Assembly (NCBI RefSeq): GCF_012328925.1
Contig: NZ_JAAXLS010000051.1
Coordinates: 1-46,621 of the forward strand
Direction: 5' to 3'
Source of the DNA: Amycolatopsis acididurans
Lineage (GTDB): Bacteria > Actinomycetota > Actinomycetes > Mycobacteriales > Pseudonocardiaceae
DNA: 46,621 nt
Numbering within the stretch: the first letter of the stretch is position 1; each line of letters opens with the position of its first letter. Position numbers and translations under genes: made by a program. Positions 24,061-32,691 of the stretch are shown piece by piece. The notes below the pieces were generated by a model that was not told the DNA's origin, did not search any database, and saw nothing but the letters and a program-made list of their open reading frames with translations.

Positions 24061-24831
24061 TCAGGTGGTGTAACGGGCGCCGCGGGTGGCGACGTCGAGT
24101 TTTCCGGTGTAGCTGCGGGCCGCGTCGGCGCCCGCTTGGGGTGCGTTGGCTGGCCTGGCGAGGTGGGTGAGCACGAGCTGGCGCGTGGCGGCGCGGTCGG
24201 CGATCTGACCGGCGAGCTGGGCGGTGAGGTGGCCGTGGCCGGTGAGTTCGGCGTCGGTGGCGTGCAGGTAGGTGGCTTCGCAGATGAACAGGTCGGTGTT
24301 CTCCGCGGTGGCGGTGACGGTGTCGGTGGGGCCGGTGTCGGAGGAGAAGGCGACGGCGGTGTCGCCGTCGGTGAAGCGCAGTGCGGCGCTCGGTACGGCG
24401 TGCAGCGCGGGGCGGGCGGTCAGGTTCAGGTCTCCGAGCAGGTCGATGCCGGTGGGTGTGGCGAGGTCGAGGGTGTTGACCTGGAACGTTTGGTGGATGG
24501 GGCGCCGCATGGCTTCCAGGCTCGGCACCCCGAACTGGTCGTCGAGGGCGGTCAGCAGGGTCGTCATCTCGGCCGGCACCCACAGCGGGACCGGGGTGTC
24601 GCGGGGCGTGGGGAAACACAGGGCGTAGGCCAGGCCGGTGAGGTCGAGGCAGTGGTCGGCGTGGGAATGGGTGACCACGACGGCGTCAAGTTGATCGAGT
24701 GGGATGTGCTGCTGAAGGGCGTCCGTGACGCCAGGGCCACAGTCGATGAGGATGCTGCGGCCGTGATGGCGGAGCAGGTAACCGGACGTGCGTCCGGCCT
24801 CGCAGGTGAGCACGGTCAGGGTGAAAGACAT
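24061..24831 (-). CDS. phnP: Metallo-beta-lactamase-fold hydrolase, PhnP-like cyclic phosphodiesterase
   Basis: The 256-residue protein has the MBL metal motif THSHADH, a later His/Asp set (SSDTGPTD, and LTHLARP near the end) and length typical of PhnP/RNase Z-like enzymes. PhnP opens 5-phosphoribosyl 1,2-cyclic phosphate, the sugar product of C-P lyase, to ribose 1,5-bisphosphate. The call rests mainly on its place as last gene of the phn operon. Start ATG 24831 (MSFTLTVLT) overlaps the upstream gene by 16 bp; the longer frame to 24924 is not family-like. Confidence 0.75.
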   Translation of the reverse strand: MSFTLTVLTCEAGRTSGYLLRHHGRSILIDCGPGVTDALQQHIPLDQLDAVVVTHSHADHCLDLTGLAYALCFPTPRDTPVPLWVPAEMTTLLTALDDQFGVPSLEAMRRPIHQTFQVNTLDLATPTGIDLLGDLNLTARPALHAVPSAALRFTDGDTAVAFSSDTGPTDTVTATAENTDLFICEATYLHATDAELTGHGHLTAQLAGQIADRAATRQLVLTHLARPANAPQAGADAARSYTGKLDVATRGARYTT

Positions 24832-25658
24832 GGCGGCTCCCGAGGGGGTTGAGTGAGGGCGGTGTGGATGGTGGTGGCGAGTTCGTCGGCCAGCTGGCCG
24901 GTGGCGGCGGCGATGCCGCTCCACCGCTGGGTCAGGTCGGTGGTGAAGGTGACGGGCCGGTCGTGGAGGTCGCGCAGCACGAATCCGCCGGTGCGGGCGA
25001 AGACCACCCCGGCGGCGAGGTCGACGAGCCGGTGGGTGTCGCTACCGGGGTCGGCGAACGCGTCGACCGCGCCGGAGGCGACGAGCGCGATGTCCACAGT
25101 GGAGCAGGACAGCACCCGGATTCGTCGCGCGGTCTTGGCGACCTCCCACCATGCGTGCCCGGCGGCCTTGTCGATATGGGGTCGCAACAGCGAGACGGCG
25201 GCCGCGTCAAGTCTGGTGGCGTCGCTGGGGCGCAAGGGTTTTCCGTCTGGGCCGCAGCTCTCGTCCACGGTCGCGTGCCAGGTGTCGCCGGTGTGCAGCC
25301 AGCAGGTCAGTGCCTGACGGAATTCCCCGTCGACGGCGAGGGCTGCGGACAGTGCGCACAGCGGGACGCCGGCGGCGGCATTGGCGCTGCCGTCGACCGG
25401 GTCCAGTACCACCGTGCAGGTCGAGCCGTGGTCGAGGAATCCTGCCTCCTCGGACAGAACGTTGACGCGGTGGCGGGCGAGGTCTTCCAGGATTCGGTGT
25501 TCGACGAGGGTGTCCACGTGCATGGTCGGGGTGCCGTCGGCGCCGATGCCGTCGTGGGCTTCCAGTTGGGCACGGGTGTGGGAGGCCAGCGCGTCGGCCA
25601 GCGCCGCCCGCGCACTTGCGGCAGCGTCGGTGAGGGCGGGGTGCAGGTTCGCGATCAT
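24816..25658 (-). CDS. Inositol monophosphatase-family phosphatase in the phn operon
   Basis: The 280-residue protein has the Mg2+ signature LSEEAGF and VVLDPVDGSANAAAGVPLC, and the second motif DIALVASGAVDAFADPGSDTHRLVDLAAG (the usual WDxAAG is altered to VDLAAG). Family members remove phosphate from inositol phosphates, fructose 1,6-bisphosphate or PAP. ATG 25658 is ATGA-coupled to phnM. No phnN (ribose 1,5-bisphosphokinase) is visible, so I infer it may dephosphorylate ribose 1,5-bisphosphate or another sugar phosphate from the pathway. Confidence 0.82.
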   Translation of the reverse strand: MIANLHPALTDAAASARAALADALASHTRAQLEAHDGIGADGTPTMHVDTLVEHRILEDLARHRVNVLSEEAGFLDHGSTCTVVLDPVDGSANAAAGVPLCALSAALAVDGEFRQALTCWLHTGDTWHATVDESCGPDGKPLRPSDATRLDAAAVSLLRPHIDKAAGHAWWEVAKTARRIRVLSCSTVDIALVASGAVDAFADPGSDTHRLVDLAAGVVFARTGGFVLRDLHDRPVTFTTDLTQRWSGIAAATGQLADELATTIHTALTQPPREPPCLSP

Positions 25659-26794
25659 GCCCGGCTCCAGGATCCGAAGGCAGGGGTGCCGGCGATCCAG
25701 GTTTGCGCGACCACTGGGCGCCCGGCCCGCTGGGTGACGGCGATCAGGTCCGCGCGGTTCCCGGCAGCAAGCGTGCCGCGGTCGTCCAGCCCGGCCGCGC
25801 GTGCAGGTCCCCGGGTGGCGAGGGCGACCGCGGTGGGCAGGTCGCACAGGCCGGCCGCGGGCAAGGCGTATATCGCGCCGAGGAGGCTGGGCGGGTGATA
25901 GTCGGAGGTCACCGCGCCCAGGTGCCCGGCCTTCAGGGCGTCGCGGGCGGAGAGGTTGCCAGACAGGTGACTGGTGCCCCGTAACGCGTTCGGCGCGCCC
26001 ATCACGGTTAGCAGGCCGTGCTCGGTGGCGGCCGCGGCGGCCTGGGCGGTGACGGGGAATTCGGCGATCCGCACTCCGAGCCGGTGCGCCTGGTCCACCC
26101 GGGCCGGGGCGTCGTCGTCGTGTGAGGCCAGCGGAATCCCGTGCTGGTGGGCCAGGCGTGCGAGTTCGGTGCGGGTTGTCTCGGTGTAGGGCTGGCGGGC
26201 GCGCCGGCGCTCCAGCATCGCGTCGAGGTCGGTTTCGCCGGTGGTGGCGTAGTAGGCGCGCCAGTCTTCTTCCCGCTGGAACTGTCCGTGTCCCGGCGTG
26301 TGGTCCATATAGGACAGAAGCGATACACAGTCCAATGTGGAAAGATCGGCGGCGAGGTCGAGGCGTTCGCTCGTCGCCTCCACCCGCAGGTGCACGCGGT
26401 GGTCGGCGCGTAACTGATCACGCACCTTCTCCACAATGCGGGCCGAGGCCGCGGCCTGGGCCGGTGTGCGGCCTTTAGCGGCGTCGTCCTGGACCGCCAC
26501 GCACACGAAATGCGTGGTGATTCCCCAGGAGACGACTTCGGTGTCCAGCATCACCAGCGTCTCGTCCAGCGCGAAACTCGTGGACGGGCGCGGATGCGCG
26601 CGGTGATGCCAGCAGTCCGAATGCAGATCGATCAACCCTGGCAGCAGATCGTGCTCACCCAGGTCGATGATCGTGGCTGCATCGGGTGGTTCGGTCCCCA
26701 CCGCGGCGATGTGCTGGCCGTCGATGGTGACGTAGCCGGGGGCGAGCAGGTGTTCCCCGGTGAGGACGCGGTGGGCGCGCAGGGTGATCGTCAT
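25655..26794 (-). CDS. phnM: Alpha-D-ribose 1-methylphosphonate 5-triphosphate diphosphatase
   Basis: This 379-residue amidohydrolase matches PhnM: LLPGLIDLHSDCWHHRAHPRP with the first metal histidines, YMDHTPGHGQF, SHDDDAP, MGAPNALRGTSHLSGNLSARDAL and TSDYHPPSLL. PhnM removes pyrophosphate from the ribosyl methylphosphonate triphosphate before PhnJ cuts the C-P bond. It directly follows phnL and overlaps the phosphatase gene. The near-invariant DLHSD and SDYHP segments make the call firm. Confidence 0.95.
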   Translation of the reverse strand: MTITLRAHRVLTGEHLLAPGYVTIDGQHIAAVGTEPPDAATIIDLGEHDLLPGLIDLHSDCWHHRAHPRPSTSFALDETLVMLDTEVVSWGITTHFVCVAVQDDAAKGRTPAQAAASARIVEKVRDQLRADHRVHLRVEATSERLDLAADLSTLDCVSLLSYMDHTPGHGQFQREEDWRAYYATTGETDLDAMLERRRARQPYTETTRTELARLAHQHGIPLASHDDDAPARVDQAHRLGVRIAEFPVTAQAAAAATEHGLLTVMGAPNALRGTSHLSGNLSARDALKAGHLGAVTSDYHPPSLLGAIYALPAAGLCDLPTAVALATRGPARAAGLDDRGTLAAGNRADLIAVTQRAGRPVVAQTWIAGTPAFGSWSRA

Positions 26795-27472
26795 GCCACC
26801 GCCTCCGCGACGCGCCCGCCGTCGAGGCGGCAGATGGTGTCGATCAAGCCGGGTTGATCGGGCAGCTCGTGGAAGACCGTCAGCAGCGCGGTGCCGCTGG
26901 CCTTACGCTCGGCCAGGACCCGCAGCACGGTGGCGCGGCGGTGGTGGTCCAGCGAGGCAGTGATCTCGTCCAGCAGCAGTACCGGCCGGGGCCGGGCGAG
27001 CGATCGCGAGGTTGACCAGCTGGCGTTCGCCACCGGAAAACGTCGACGGCGCTAGCGCGTGCAGCGCCGGGTCGAGCCCCAGCTCGGTCAGCAACGCGGT
27101 GGCCTCCTCGATGGTGACACCCTGCTCCGCCACCAGGTCCCGCGCCGGCACCCGGGGCGGCACGGACAGGAACTGGGTGACCATGCCCAACTGGTCACGC
27201 CGGATCCGGATCAGATCCCGATCCGAAGTGCCTGTCAGGTCGACGGTGCCGCTCGGGGTATCCAGCTCGATGGAGCCGCCGTCGGTGGCGTAGGTGCCAT
27301 AAACGCAGCGCAGTAGCGAGGATTTTCCCGAACCGCTGGCCCCGGTCAGCACGACACACCGCCCGGGTGCCACATCGAGGTCGACGCCGCGCAGCACCTG
27401 CCGGGTGGCGCCGCCGCGCAGATGGTTGGTGAAGCTCTTGGACAGGCCGCGAATCCGCAACATGGAGGTCAC
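26791..27472 (-). pseudogene. phnL: PhnL, C-P lyase ABC-type protein, frameshifted near 27000
   Basis: The first 150 residues read as PhnL: TGASGSGKSSLLRC (Walker A), VTQFLSVPPRV and FSGGERQLVNLAIAR. The frame then runs into nonsense, while the next frame continues exactly where needed (SLARPRPVLLLDEITASLDHH, the Walker B region, and LTVFHELPD) to a stop at 26791. At the joint GCGATCG sits where coding would need a longer GCGATCGC-type repeat, so a contraction of 8 bp between short repeats is one explanation; a sequencing error is another. ATG 27463 has GGAGG 10 bases upstream; a GTG at 27472 overlaps the phnK stop. PhnL supports the first PhnI-dependent step in E. coli, so the lesion could block the pathway. 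Confidence 0.85.
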
Positions 27473-28227
27473 ACCTCCAACTGGGAGGACACGAGGAGCT
27501 GGGTGTAGGGGTGGCGCGGGTCGGAGAGCACCCGGTCGGTCACCCCGGACTCCACGACCCGGCCCTGCCGCATCACCAGCAGCCGGTCGGCCAGCATCCG
27601 GATCACCGCGAGGTCGTGGCTGACGATGACCATCGCCACCCCGGTCTGCCGTTGCAGCCGCCGGATCAGGTCCAGGATGCGAGCCTGCACACTGACATCC
27701 AGTCCCGTGGTCGGTTCGTCCAGCAGCAGTACGGCGGGTTCGCTGACCAGGGCGCGGGCGATCTGTACCCGCTGTCGCATACCGCCGGAGAAGGTGGCGA
27801 CCGCGGCGTCCATCCGCCCGACAGGTAGCTCCACCTCCCGGTAGACCTGGTCGACACGGGCGCGGATGGCGTCGAACCCGCGATGCCCAGTGGCCAGCAG
27901 CCGCTCGGCGATGTTGCCGCCCGCGCTGACGCCGAGCCGGAGTTCGTCGGCCACGGCCTGGCGCACGATGCCGATGAGTTGGTTACGTAGCCGCCGCCGT
28001 TGCCCGCCGACAATCTCCGCTGTGTCCACTCCGGACAGTCGTACCGAACCTTGCGTGGGGTGCAGGCTCAAACCACAGGAGCCGAGCACAGTGGACTTTC
28101 CCGAACCCGACTCTCCGACAATGCCCAGCACCTCCCCAGGCTGCACGTCGAACGACACGTCGGCGCAGCCAAGCGTGCTGGAGTAGCGCACCGTCAAGTC
28201 CCGAACCTCAAGCACCGGGGTCGTCAT
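27469..28227 (-). CDS. phnK: C-P lyase system ATP-binding protein PhnK
   Basis: The 252-residue ABC-type protein has GESGSGKST, FSGGMRQRVQIARALV and VLLLDEPTTGLD. Position between phnJ and phnL identifies it as PhnK, which binds the PhnGHIJ core complex rather than a membrane permease. ATG 28227 overlaps the phnJ stop (ATGA). The frame stays open to 28545, but that part lies within phnJ. Confidence 0.93.
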   Translation of the reverse strand: MTTPVLEVRDLTVRYSSTLGCADVSFDVQPGEVLGIVGESGSGKSTVLGSCGLSLHPTQGSVRLSGVDTAEIVGGQRRRLRNQLIGIVRQAVADELRLGVSAGGNIAERLLATGHRGFDAIRARVDQVYREVELPVGRMDAAVATFSGGMRQRVQIARALVSEPAVLLLDEPTTGLDVSVQARILDLIRRLQRQTGVAMVIVSHDLAVIRMLADRLLVMRQGRVVESGVTDRVLSDPRHPYTQLLVSSQLEV

Positions 28228-29102
28228 TGCGGGCCCTCCTCGTCCTGGCGGCGTCGGCAGTGGGCCGTGTCCGAGCACACCAGTGCCGGGCGCCCGTCCA
28301 CGATTTCCTCGGTCAGATAGCTTTCGTTGCTGCCGCATTTCGCACACGGGGTGTCGAAGGATTCGACCTCGAATTCGCGGTCGGTGAAGGTGATTGGGGT
28401 GACGTCGGTGTAGGGAGGGATCGCGTAGACGGCGGCTTCCCGGCCCGCCCCGAACAGCGACAGGAACGGCGCCTGGTGCAGGCGTGGCACGTCGAACCGT
28501 GGGATCGGGGTGGTGGATATGATGTAGCCGCCTTCGACCTCGCACGGGTATGAATGCGAGAACCGGGACCGGGAGAACCGGGAATGGTCCTCATACAGCC
28601 CGAGCCAGATCACCGCATAGTCGCCCTCGGCATGCATGCGCCGCGCCGCGGTCGGCCGCTGCTCGAACTCCCGCAACGGATCCGAGATCGGCACCTGGAA
28701 CACCAGCACCATCCCGTCATCGAGATCGTCCTCCGGAATCCGGTGCCGGGTCTGGATCAAGGTCGCCGCGCGGGCGTCGGTGGTGGTCTCCACGCCGGTG
28801 GAGTCGCCGATGAGAGCCCGCATGGTGCGCGCGTTGAGGCTCTCGTCGTCACCCTGATCGATCACCTTCACCACCTCCGAGGCGACGATCGTGGCCAGGG
28901 TGACCTGCAGCCCGCCCGAACCCCACCCGCGGGCCACGGGCATTTCCCGCGAGGCGAAGGGAGTGATGTGCCCAGGCACGCACACCGCCTTCAGCAAGGC
29001 GCGGCGGATTTCCCGTTTGGACGCCGCGTCCAGATACGCCCACAGATACCCGGAAATGTGGGCCGGTTCGGCGCCGTGCAACAAATCAGACAGTGCTGAC
29101 AT
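28224..29102 (-). CDS. phnJ: Carbon-phosphorus lyase PhnJ
   Basis: PhnJ is the radical SAM enzyme that cleaves the C-P bond of ribosyl methylphosphonate 5-phosphate, releasing methane when the substrate is methylphosphonate. The 292-residue protein shows family segments HITPFASREMPVARGWGSGG and GEGDYAVIWLGLY-like text (AEGDYAVIWLGLYE). The cysteines lie at 253, 256, 276 and 282 (CAKCGSNESYL, VCSDTAHC); the first three fit the iron-sulfur ligands and the last the catalytic thiyl radical, with nearly the E. coli spacing. All catalytic residues appear intact. The gene starts 6 bp after phnI. Confidence 0.97.
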   Translation of the reverse strand: MSALSDLLHGAEPAHISGYLWAYLDAASKREIRRALLKAVCVPGHITPFASREMPVARGWGSGGLQVTLATIVASEVVKVIDQGDDESLNARTMRALIGDSTGVETTTDARAATLIQTRHRIPEDDLDDGMVLVFQVPISDPLREFEQRPTAARRMHAEGDYAVIWLGLYEDHSRFSRSRFSHSYPCEVEGGYIISTTPIPRFDVPRLHQAPFLSLFGAGREAAVYAIPPYTDVTPITFTDREFEVESFDTPCAKCGSNESYLTEEIVDGRPALVCSDTAHCRRRQDEEGPQ

Positions 29103-29108
29103 AGTCCC

Positions 29109-30209
29109 TCAGTCCTCCTCGGCCCGGGTCTCACCGACCGCGCGCACACGGTCCAAATCGGACGCGAAACTGACATGGTGGGCCAGTTTGAGATGCTCGA
29201 CAAAGCCCGTGGCTTCCTGCCCGTCCAGCGCGGTGATCAACCACTCCGCGTCATCAGAGGGCAGCGTGGCCGTTCCCGGTGGATTGCCTTGAGCCCGGGT
29301 GACGCGGGCGTCCAGCATCGCGGCACTGATCGCGCGCCGCTCGACCCGCCCGGCCGTCGCGCCGTAACCGAGGGTGAACCCGGAATCGGTGTGCTCCCCG
29401 GAAGAATCGACCTGCACGTGATACAGCACGAGCTCACACGTGGTCACCGGAACCGACCCGATCCGCACCGGGTTCCCCGTGCGGGGATGGGGTACCGAGA
29501 CCGGCAACTGCCCGGCACGCAGCTCCACCAGCGTGGGATCGGCCTGTTTCGGGCCTTCCCGCACCGCGGTGTAGGCCAGGGCCGTGAGCGCCCCGGTCTC
29601 CGCGCGAGACAGGAACTGGCCGAACGCTCCCCGCCCGGCCCCAGCCGCCGACGCGCGCCGCGTAATGTCCACAGGCTCCGCCGGTTCGGCGGCGTTGATC
29701 AAATCCTGCTCCTCCAGCCGCGCCGCGGCCCGCGGCAGCACCAACGGCTCCGCAGCCGGCTCCGCGCCATGTTCGGCTGCCGGTTCAGTCGCGTCGCTTG
29801 AGGTTTCGGCGGACAGCGACGAGCCGAGGTTGAGCAGGCGAGGCGCGTAGTCCAGCGACGCCCCCAGGAACTGGCCACCGTCCGGTTCGGACATTGCTGG
29901 CGTGATCCGGCGCTCCACCTCGATGCCGCGCCACCCCACGACAGCCGTGGCCTCCCGAGGTAGGCAGGACACCCAGGAGCGCAACAGCGACACCGCGCGG
30001 CTGACATCCCCGCGCGCCTGCTCCACCGCTTTCGCCGCGACCGCCGGCTCGACCACACCGGCCTCGGCCATCACCTGATCCACCAGCAACGGCACCAACG
30101 CACCCACCGCCTCGGCCCGATCGTCACCGTTGAACCCGGCCCGCTGCTGGTCCATCAACCGGGCCGAGGCGTCGATCGCGCCCTGGCTTTCCCGCACCGT
30201 CGTGTACAT
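29109..30209 (-). CDS. phnI: C-P lyase core protein PhnI (nucleosidase)
   Basis: The 366-residue protein matches PhnI at the N-terminus (YTTVRESQGAIDASARLMDQQR), through VMAEAGV, and at the C-terminal part (HVQVDSSGEHTDSGFTLGYGATAGRVERRAISAAMLD). PhnI displaces adenine from ATP with the phosphonate, making ribosyl phosphonate 5-triphosphate. ATG 30209 overlaps the phnH stop by one base (TGATG) and has GAGG upstream; an adjoining TTG at 30212 is less likely. Confidence 0.95.
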   Translation of the reverse strand: MYTTVRESQGAIDASARLMDQQRAGFNGDDRAEAVGALVPLLVDQVMAEAGVVEPAVAAKAVEQARGDVSRAVSLLRSWVSCLPREATAVVGWRGIEVERRITPAMSEPDGGQFLGASLDYAPRLLNLGSSLSAETSSDATEPAAEHGAEPAAEPLVLPRAAARLEEQDLINAAEPAEPVDITRRASAAGAGRGAFGQFLSRAETGALTALAYTAVREGPKQADPTLVELRAGQLPVSVPHPRTGNPVRIGSVPVTTCELVLYHVQVDSSGEHTDSGFTLGYGATAGRVERRAISAAMLDARVTRAQGNPPGTATLPSDDAEWLITALDGQEATGFVEHLKLAHHVSFASDLDRVRAVGETRAEED

Positions 30210-30682
30210 CAATCCACCTCCAGGACCGCGATCCGAGTGGTACGTGGCAGTCCCACCACCTGCGGGCCTGGGCCGAGGGCGACCAAATCAATCCCGCACG
30301 GCCAGCCCTCGCACGCTTGTTCCCGCTCGGCGAGTACGGCCGGGGACAACGGGAGGTCGATGTCGAGCTCGCCATCGACGCCGGGACCGGACAGCCGCAC
30401 CCGCGTCACCGGCGCATCCGCGTCGATCACGATGACCACGGTGGCCCCCAGTTCCGGCTCTTCCTCGGTACCGTTCGGAACGCGGAGGAACTCGCCCGGC
30501 TCGGGGGCGCCGGTGACGATGACGGGCGGCGACTCCGCCTCCCAGACGGCGTCCAGCACGAGCCGAGCCGCTTCCACCGCGTCGCCGGCACCAGGAACCG
30601 GCTGCACGGAACCGGGGCGGGACAGCGCCGTCAACGTCGCGCGGAACGCGGCGTGGAGCGCGATTTCCATCCGGGCTGTCAT
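30209..30682 (-). CDS. phnH: C-P lyase core protein PhnH
   Basis: This 157-residue protein fits PhnH by position, N-terminal FRATLTALSRPGSVQPV and C-terminal GIDLVALGPGPQVVGLPRTTRI (the GIDL-GLPRTT end is typical). It is shorter than E. coli PhnH (about 190). PhnH dimers help hold the PhnGHIJ core. ATGA overlap with phnG; Met5 is a further possible start. Confidence 0.92.
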   Translation of the reverse strand: MTARMEIALHAAFRATLTALSRPGSVQPVPGAGDAVEAARLVLDAVWEAESPPVIVTGAPEPGEFLRVPNGTEEEPELGATVVIVIDADAPVTRVRLSGPGVDGELDIDLPLSPAVLAEREQACEGWPCGIDLVALGPGPQVVGLPRTTRIAVLEVD

Positions 30683-31095
30683 GCCACCTCCATACGGGTC
30701 GTGCGAACCTGCGCCACCCGGGCACCGCGGTCGTGCTCTTCGGCCCGCAACGCGGCCTCGGCGAGCCGATCAGCCCCAGCCGGGTCGGCGGCGTCGGCGA
30801 GCGCGGCCGCCAGGGCGGCTTCGGCGTCCCAGCCCAGCACACACCCCCATCCCCGGGTGCCCGCCACGGTGACCGCGGCGGTGGTCACCACCACCTCGGT
30901 CAGGCATTGTTGGCCAATCGGGGTCTCCAGCACGGTCATCACCGTCCGCGGCTCCGGCGCCACCTCCACGGTGACCTCGCCACGTGCGGCAATCGGCTCG
31001 GCCAGCGCCAGCAACGCCGATCGGTCGGTGCGAGCCGCCGCGGCCAGCCCCTCCGCCCGGCGCTCCACGCTCACCTGCCGCCCATTCGGTGTCAT
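30679..31095 (-). CDS. phnG: C-P lyase core protein PhnG
   Basis: The 138-residue protein has RTVMTVLETPIGQQCLTEVVVTTAAVTVAGTRGWGCVLGWD, the conserved PhnG centre with its G-C-x-G-D-like end. Start ATG 31095 is a TGATG overlap with the regulator gene. PhnG pairs with PhnI in the core complex. Confidence 0.93.
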   Translation of the reverse strand: MTPNGRQVSVERRAEGLAAAARTDRSALLALAEPIAARGEVTVEVAPEPRTVMTVLETPIGQQCLTEVVVTTAAVTVAGTRGWGCVLGWDAEAALAAALADAADPAGADRLAEAALRAEEHDRGARVAQVRTTRMEVA

Positions 31096-31865
31096 CACGA
31101 TGCGTCCGCCCTGCGCACGGGGAAGGGCGTGGGCAAGCTCTTCCACTCGCCGACCTCGACAATCACGTCGAATATGTCCGCCCGCAACCACGCGAACGTC
31201 AGCTCCAACGGCACCCCAGTGCGCTGACAGTCCAGCCGGCCCCGCACCAGCACCACCGGCGGGCGCCCCCGTAACCCCAGCCGTCGTGCCACCCAGCCGG
31301 GTGCGCTGATCTGCTCCACCCGTGTCCACGCACGCCCGGGCGCAAATCCGTAGTGCCCGGCCAGCGCGTCATAGACCGAGCCCCCGGCACCCACGACGTC
31401 GCGTAACCCGGGCACCCGAGCCGCAGGAAGCACACTGGTCTGGTAGCCAGCGTTCTCCCCGTCACAGCACCGCAGCCGATCAAGCTGTACGACACGATCG
31501 TGCCCGCTAAGACCAAGCTCGGCCCGCTCATCGTTGCGGGCTCGGCGGGTCGCCACGTCCTCGGTCACCGTGCGCGGCTCAACCCCAGCGGCGGCGACCG
31601 TACGCGTCCACGACGGAATCCAATCCGGACCGATCCGGTACTCCACCTTGCGCGCCACCACCGTGCCCCGGCCCTGATATCGCCGGACAACGCCCCGCCG
31701 CTCCAGCTCCTGCATCGCCGCCCGCGCCGTCAACCGGTTCACCTCGAACCGCGCCGCCAGCTCATGCTCCGACGGAGCCGGCGCTCCCGCCGGCAACTGG
31801 CTCAGCTCCGACTCCACCCGGTCACTCAGCGACAGCCACAGCGGCTCGGTTCGTTCGGTGGTCAC
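31095..31865 (-). CDS. phnF: GntR/HutC-family regulator PhnF
   Basis: The 256-residue protein has an N-terminal winged helix-turn-helix (LPSEHELA-like APSEHELAARFEVNRLTARAAMQELERRGVVRRYQGRGTVVA) and a C-terminal UTRA ligand domain. PhnF regulators are repressors of phn operons. GTG 31865 has AGGAG 8 bases upstream, and the stop overlaps phnG. It is first in the operon and stands 75 bp from a pair of palindromes TTGACTAGACAA/TTGTGTAGACAG that also recur before two other operons here, so it probably controls them all. Confidence 0.92.
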   Translation of the reverse strand: MTTERTEPLWLSLSDRVESELSQLPAGAPAPSEHELAARFEVNRLTARAAMQELERRGVVRRYQGRGTVVARKVEYRIGPDWIPSWTRTVAAAGVEPRTVTEDVATRRARNDERAELGLSGHDRVVQLDRLRCCDGENAGYQTSVLPAARVPGLRDVVGAGGSVYDALAGHYGFAPGRAWTRVEQISAPGWVARRLGLRGRPPVVLVRGRLDCQRTGVPLELTFAWLRADIFDVIVEVGEWKSLPTPFPVRRADAS

Positions 31866-31939
31866 ACAACACTCCTTCGATCAACGGCTCAGCGGACACC
31901 TCGCCCCGGCGCGGGCCCTGGCACAGGCTCGCCCGCCAC

Positions 31940-32007
31940 CTTGACTAGACAATTGAACTCGCATGAACAGCAGGTGAAACGCTCATGCCCGCTTGTGTAG
32001 ACAGGTC
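31940..32007. promoter_or_regulatory. Pair of PhnF-like operators upstream of the phn operon
   Basis: TTGACTAGACAA (inside 31940-31955) and TTGTGTAGACAG (inside 31992-32007) match TTGTCTAGACAA at 11 and 10 of 12 positions. They are 52 bp apart and 75 bp upstream of phnF. HutC-type regulators usually bind TAGAC-containing palindromes like these. Confidence 0.7.
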
Positions 32008-32552
32008 CGACGCGAGCGCAGGAACGGCCACCAAGACAACGTACAGTCGCCACTGACCCGGCCGGAATTTCGCTGATCCACACGGACAAGAAGCTCGCGA
32101 GCATCCTTGCGCAGTTGCACTTGCTGAGACGCGCGAGGAGTACCCGCTGCGCGGCCTGTGCGACGTCCAGCTCAGTTGGGTCCCATTGTTCGGACTGCCC
32201 CTTTCAGACCGCGCTGAAACCGGGCAATCCAGACCAGTGTGTCGGTCAGCTCGAAATCCAGGCCGTGGCGCGAGCGGCATATTCTGGCGCCTGCCGTCCC
32301 CCCGTTACCCGGGGCGGCTGCCCAGATGCCCGCGCTTGACTCTCGCAGCTCGGGGCCTTTCCGGTTGTCTCATCGCAATGTCATCAAGATCAGTCGCAGG
32401 TCGTTGACATTGCATCTGGGTGGTCTTGCCGCGCATGGCGTCGATGGGTGGTTGAAGGCTTCGCCGGAACCGATTGGTCGTCCACTGTCGCCTCTGTTGG
32501 CAAGGAATTGACTCTCGCTCGGTGACAGGACGATCTGGGTGGCGTTCGCGCG
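32008..32552. other. Intergenic stretch without a recognised gene
   Basis: About 545 bp upstream of the phn operators contain open frames on both strands, but none has a recognisable domain or a good ribosome binding site. It separates the phosphonate region from the dehydrogenase remnant and the stress island, and may be the second edge of the inserted phosphonate DNA. Confidence 0.4.
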
Positions 32553-32670
32553 TCACACGGTGATGACGACCTTTCCACGAGGACGTCCCTCCCGCAGACA
32601 CCGGATGGCCTCCGGAGCCTGCCTCAAGGAGTAGGTCCTGTCCACGATGGGCGTGACCTTGCCGGCGTGA
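32553..32670 (-). pseudogene. C-terminal remnant of a zinc-binding/quinone oxidoreductase-type dehydrogenase
   Basis: The minus strand encodes HAGKVTPIVDRTYSLRQAPEA, then IRCLREGRPRGKVVITV and TGA at 32553-32555. This is the typical end of medium-chain NADP-dependent quinone oxidoreductase-like proteins. Nothing upstream continues the domain: within about 20 bp the HD-domain gene ends. It is a 39-residue fragment, so the rest was lost by deletion. Confidence 0.7.
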
Positions 32671-32691
32671 TCAGGTCCGCGTGTAGCGGGG

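Noticed and set aside
32115..32407. Overlapping small frames upstream of the phn operon
   Set aside because: No ribosome binding sites, no recognisable domain and no consistent codon bias in any frame.
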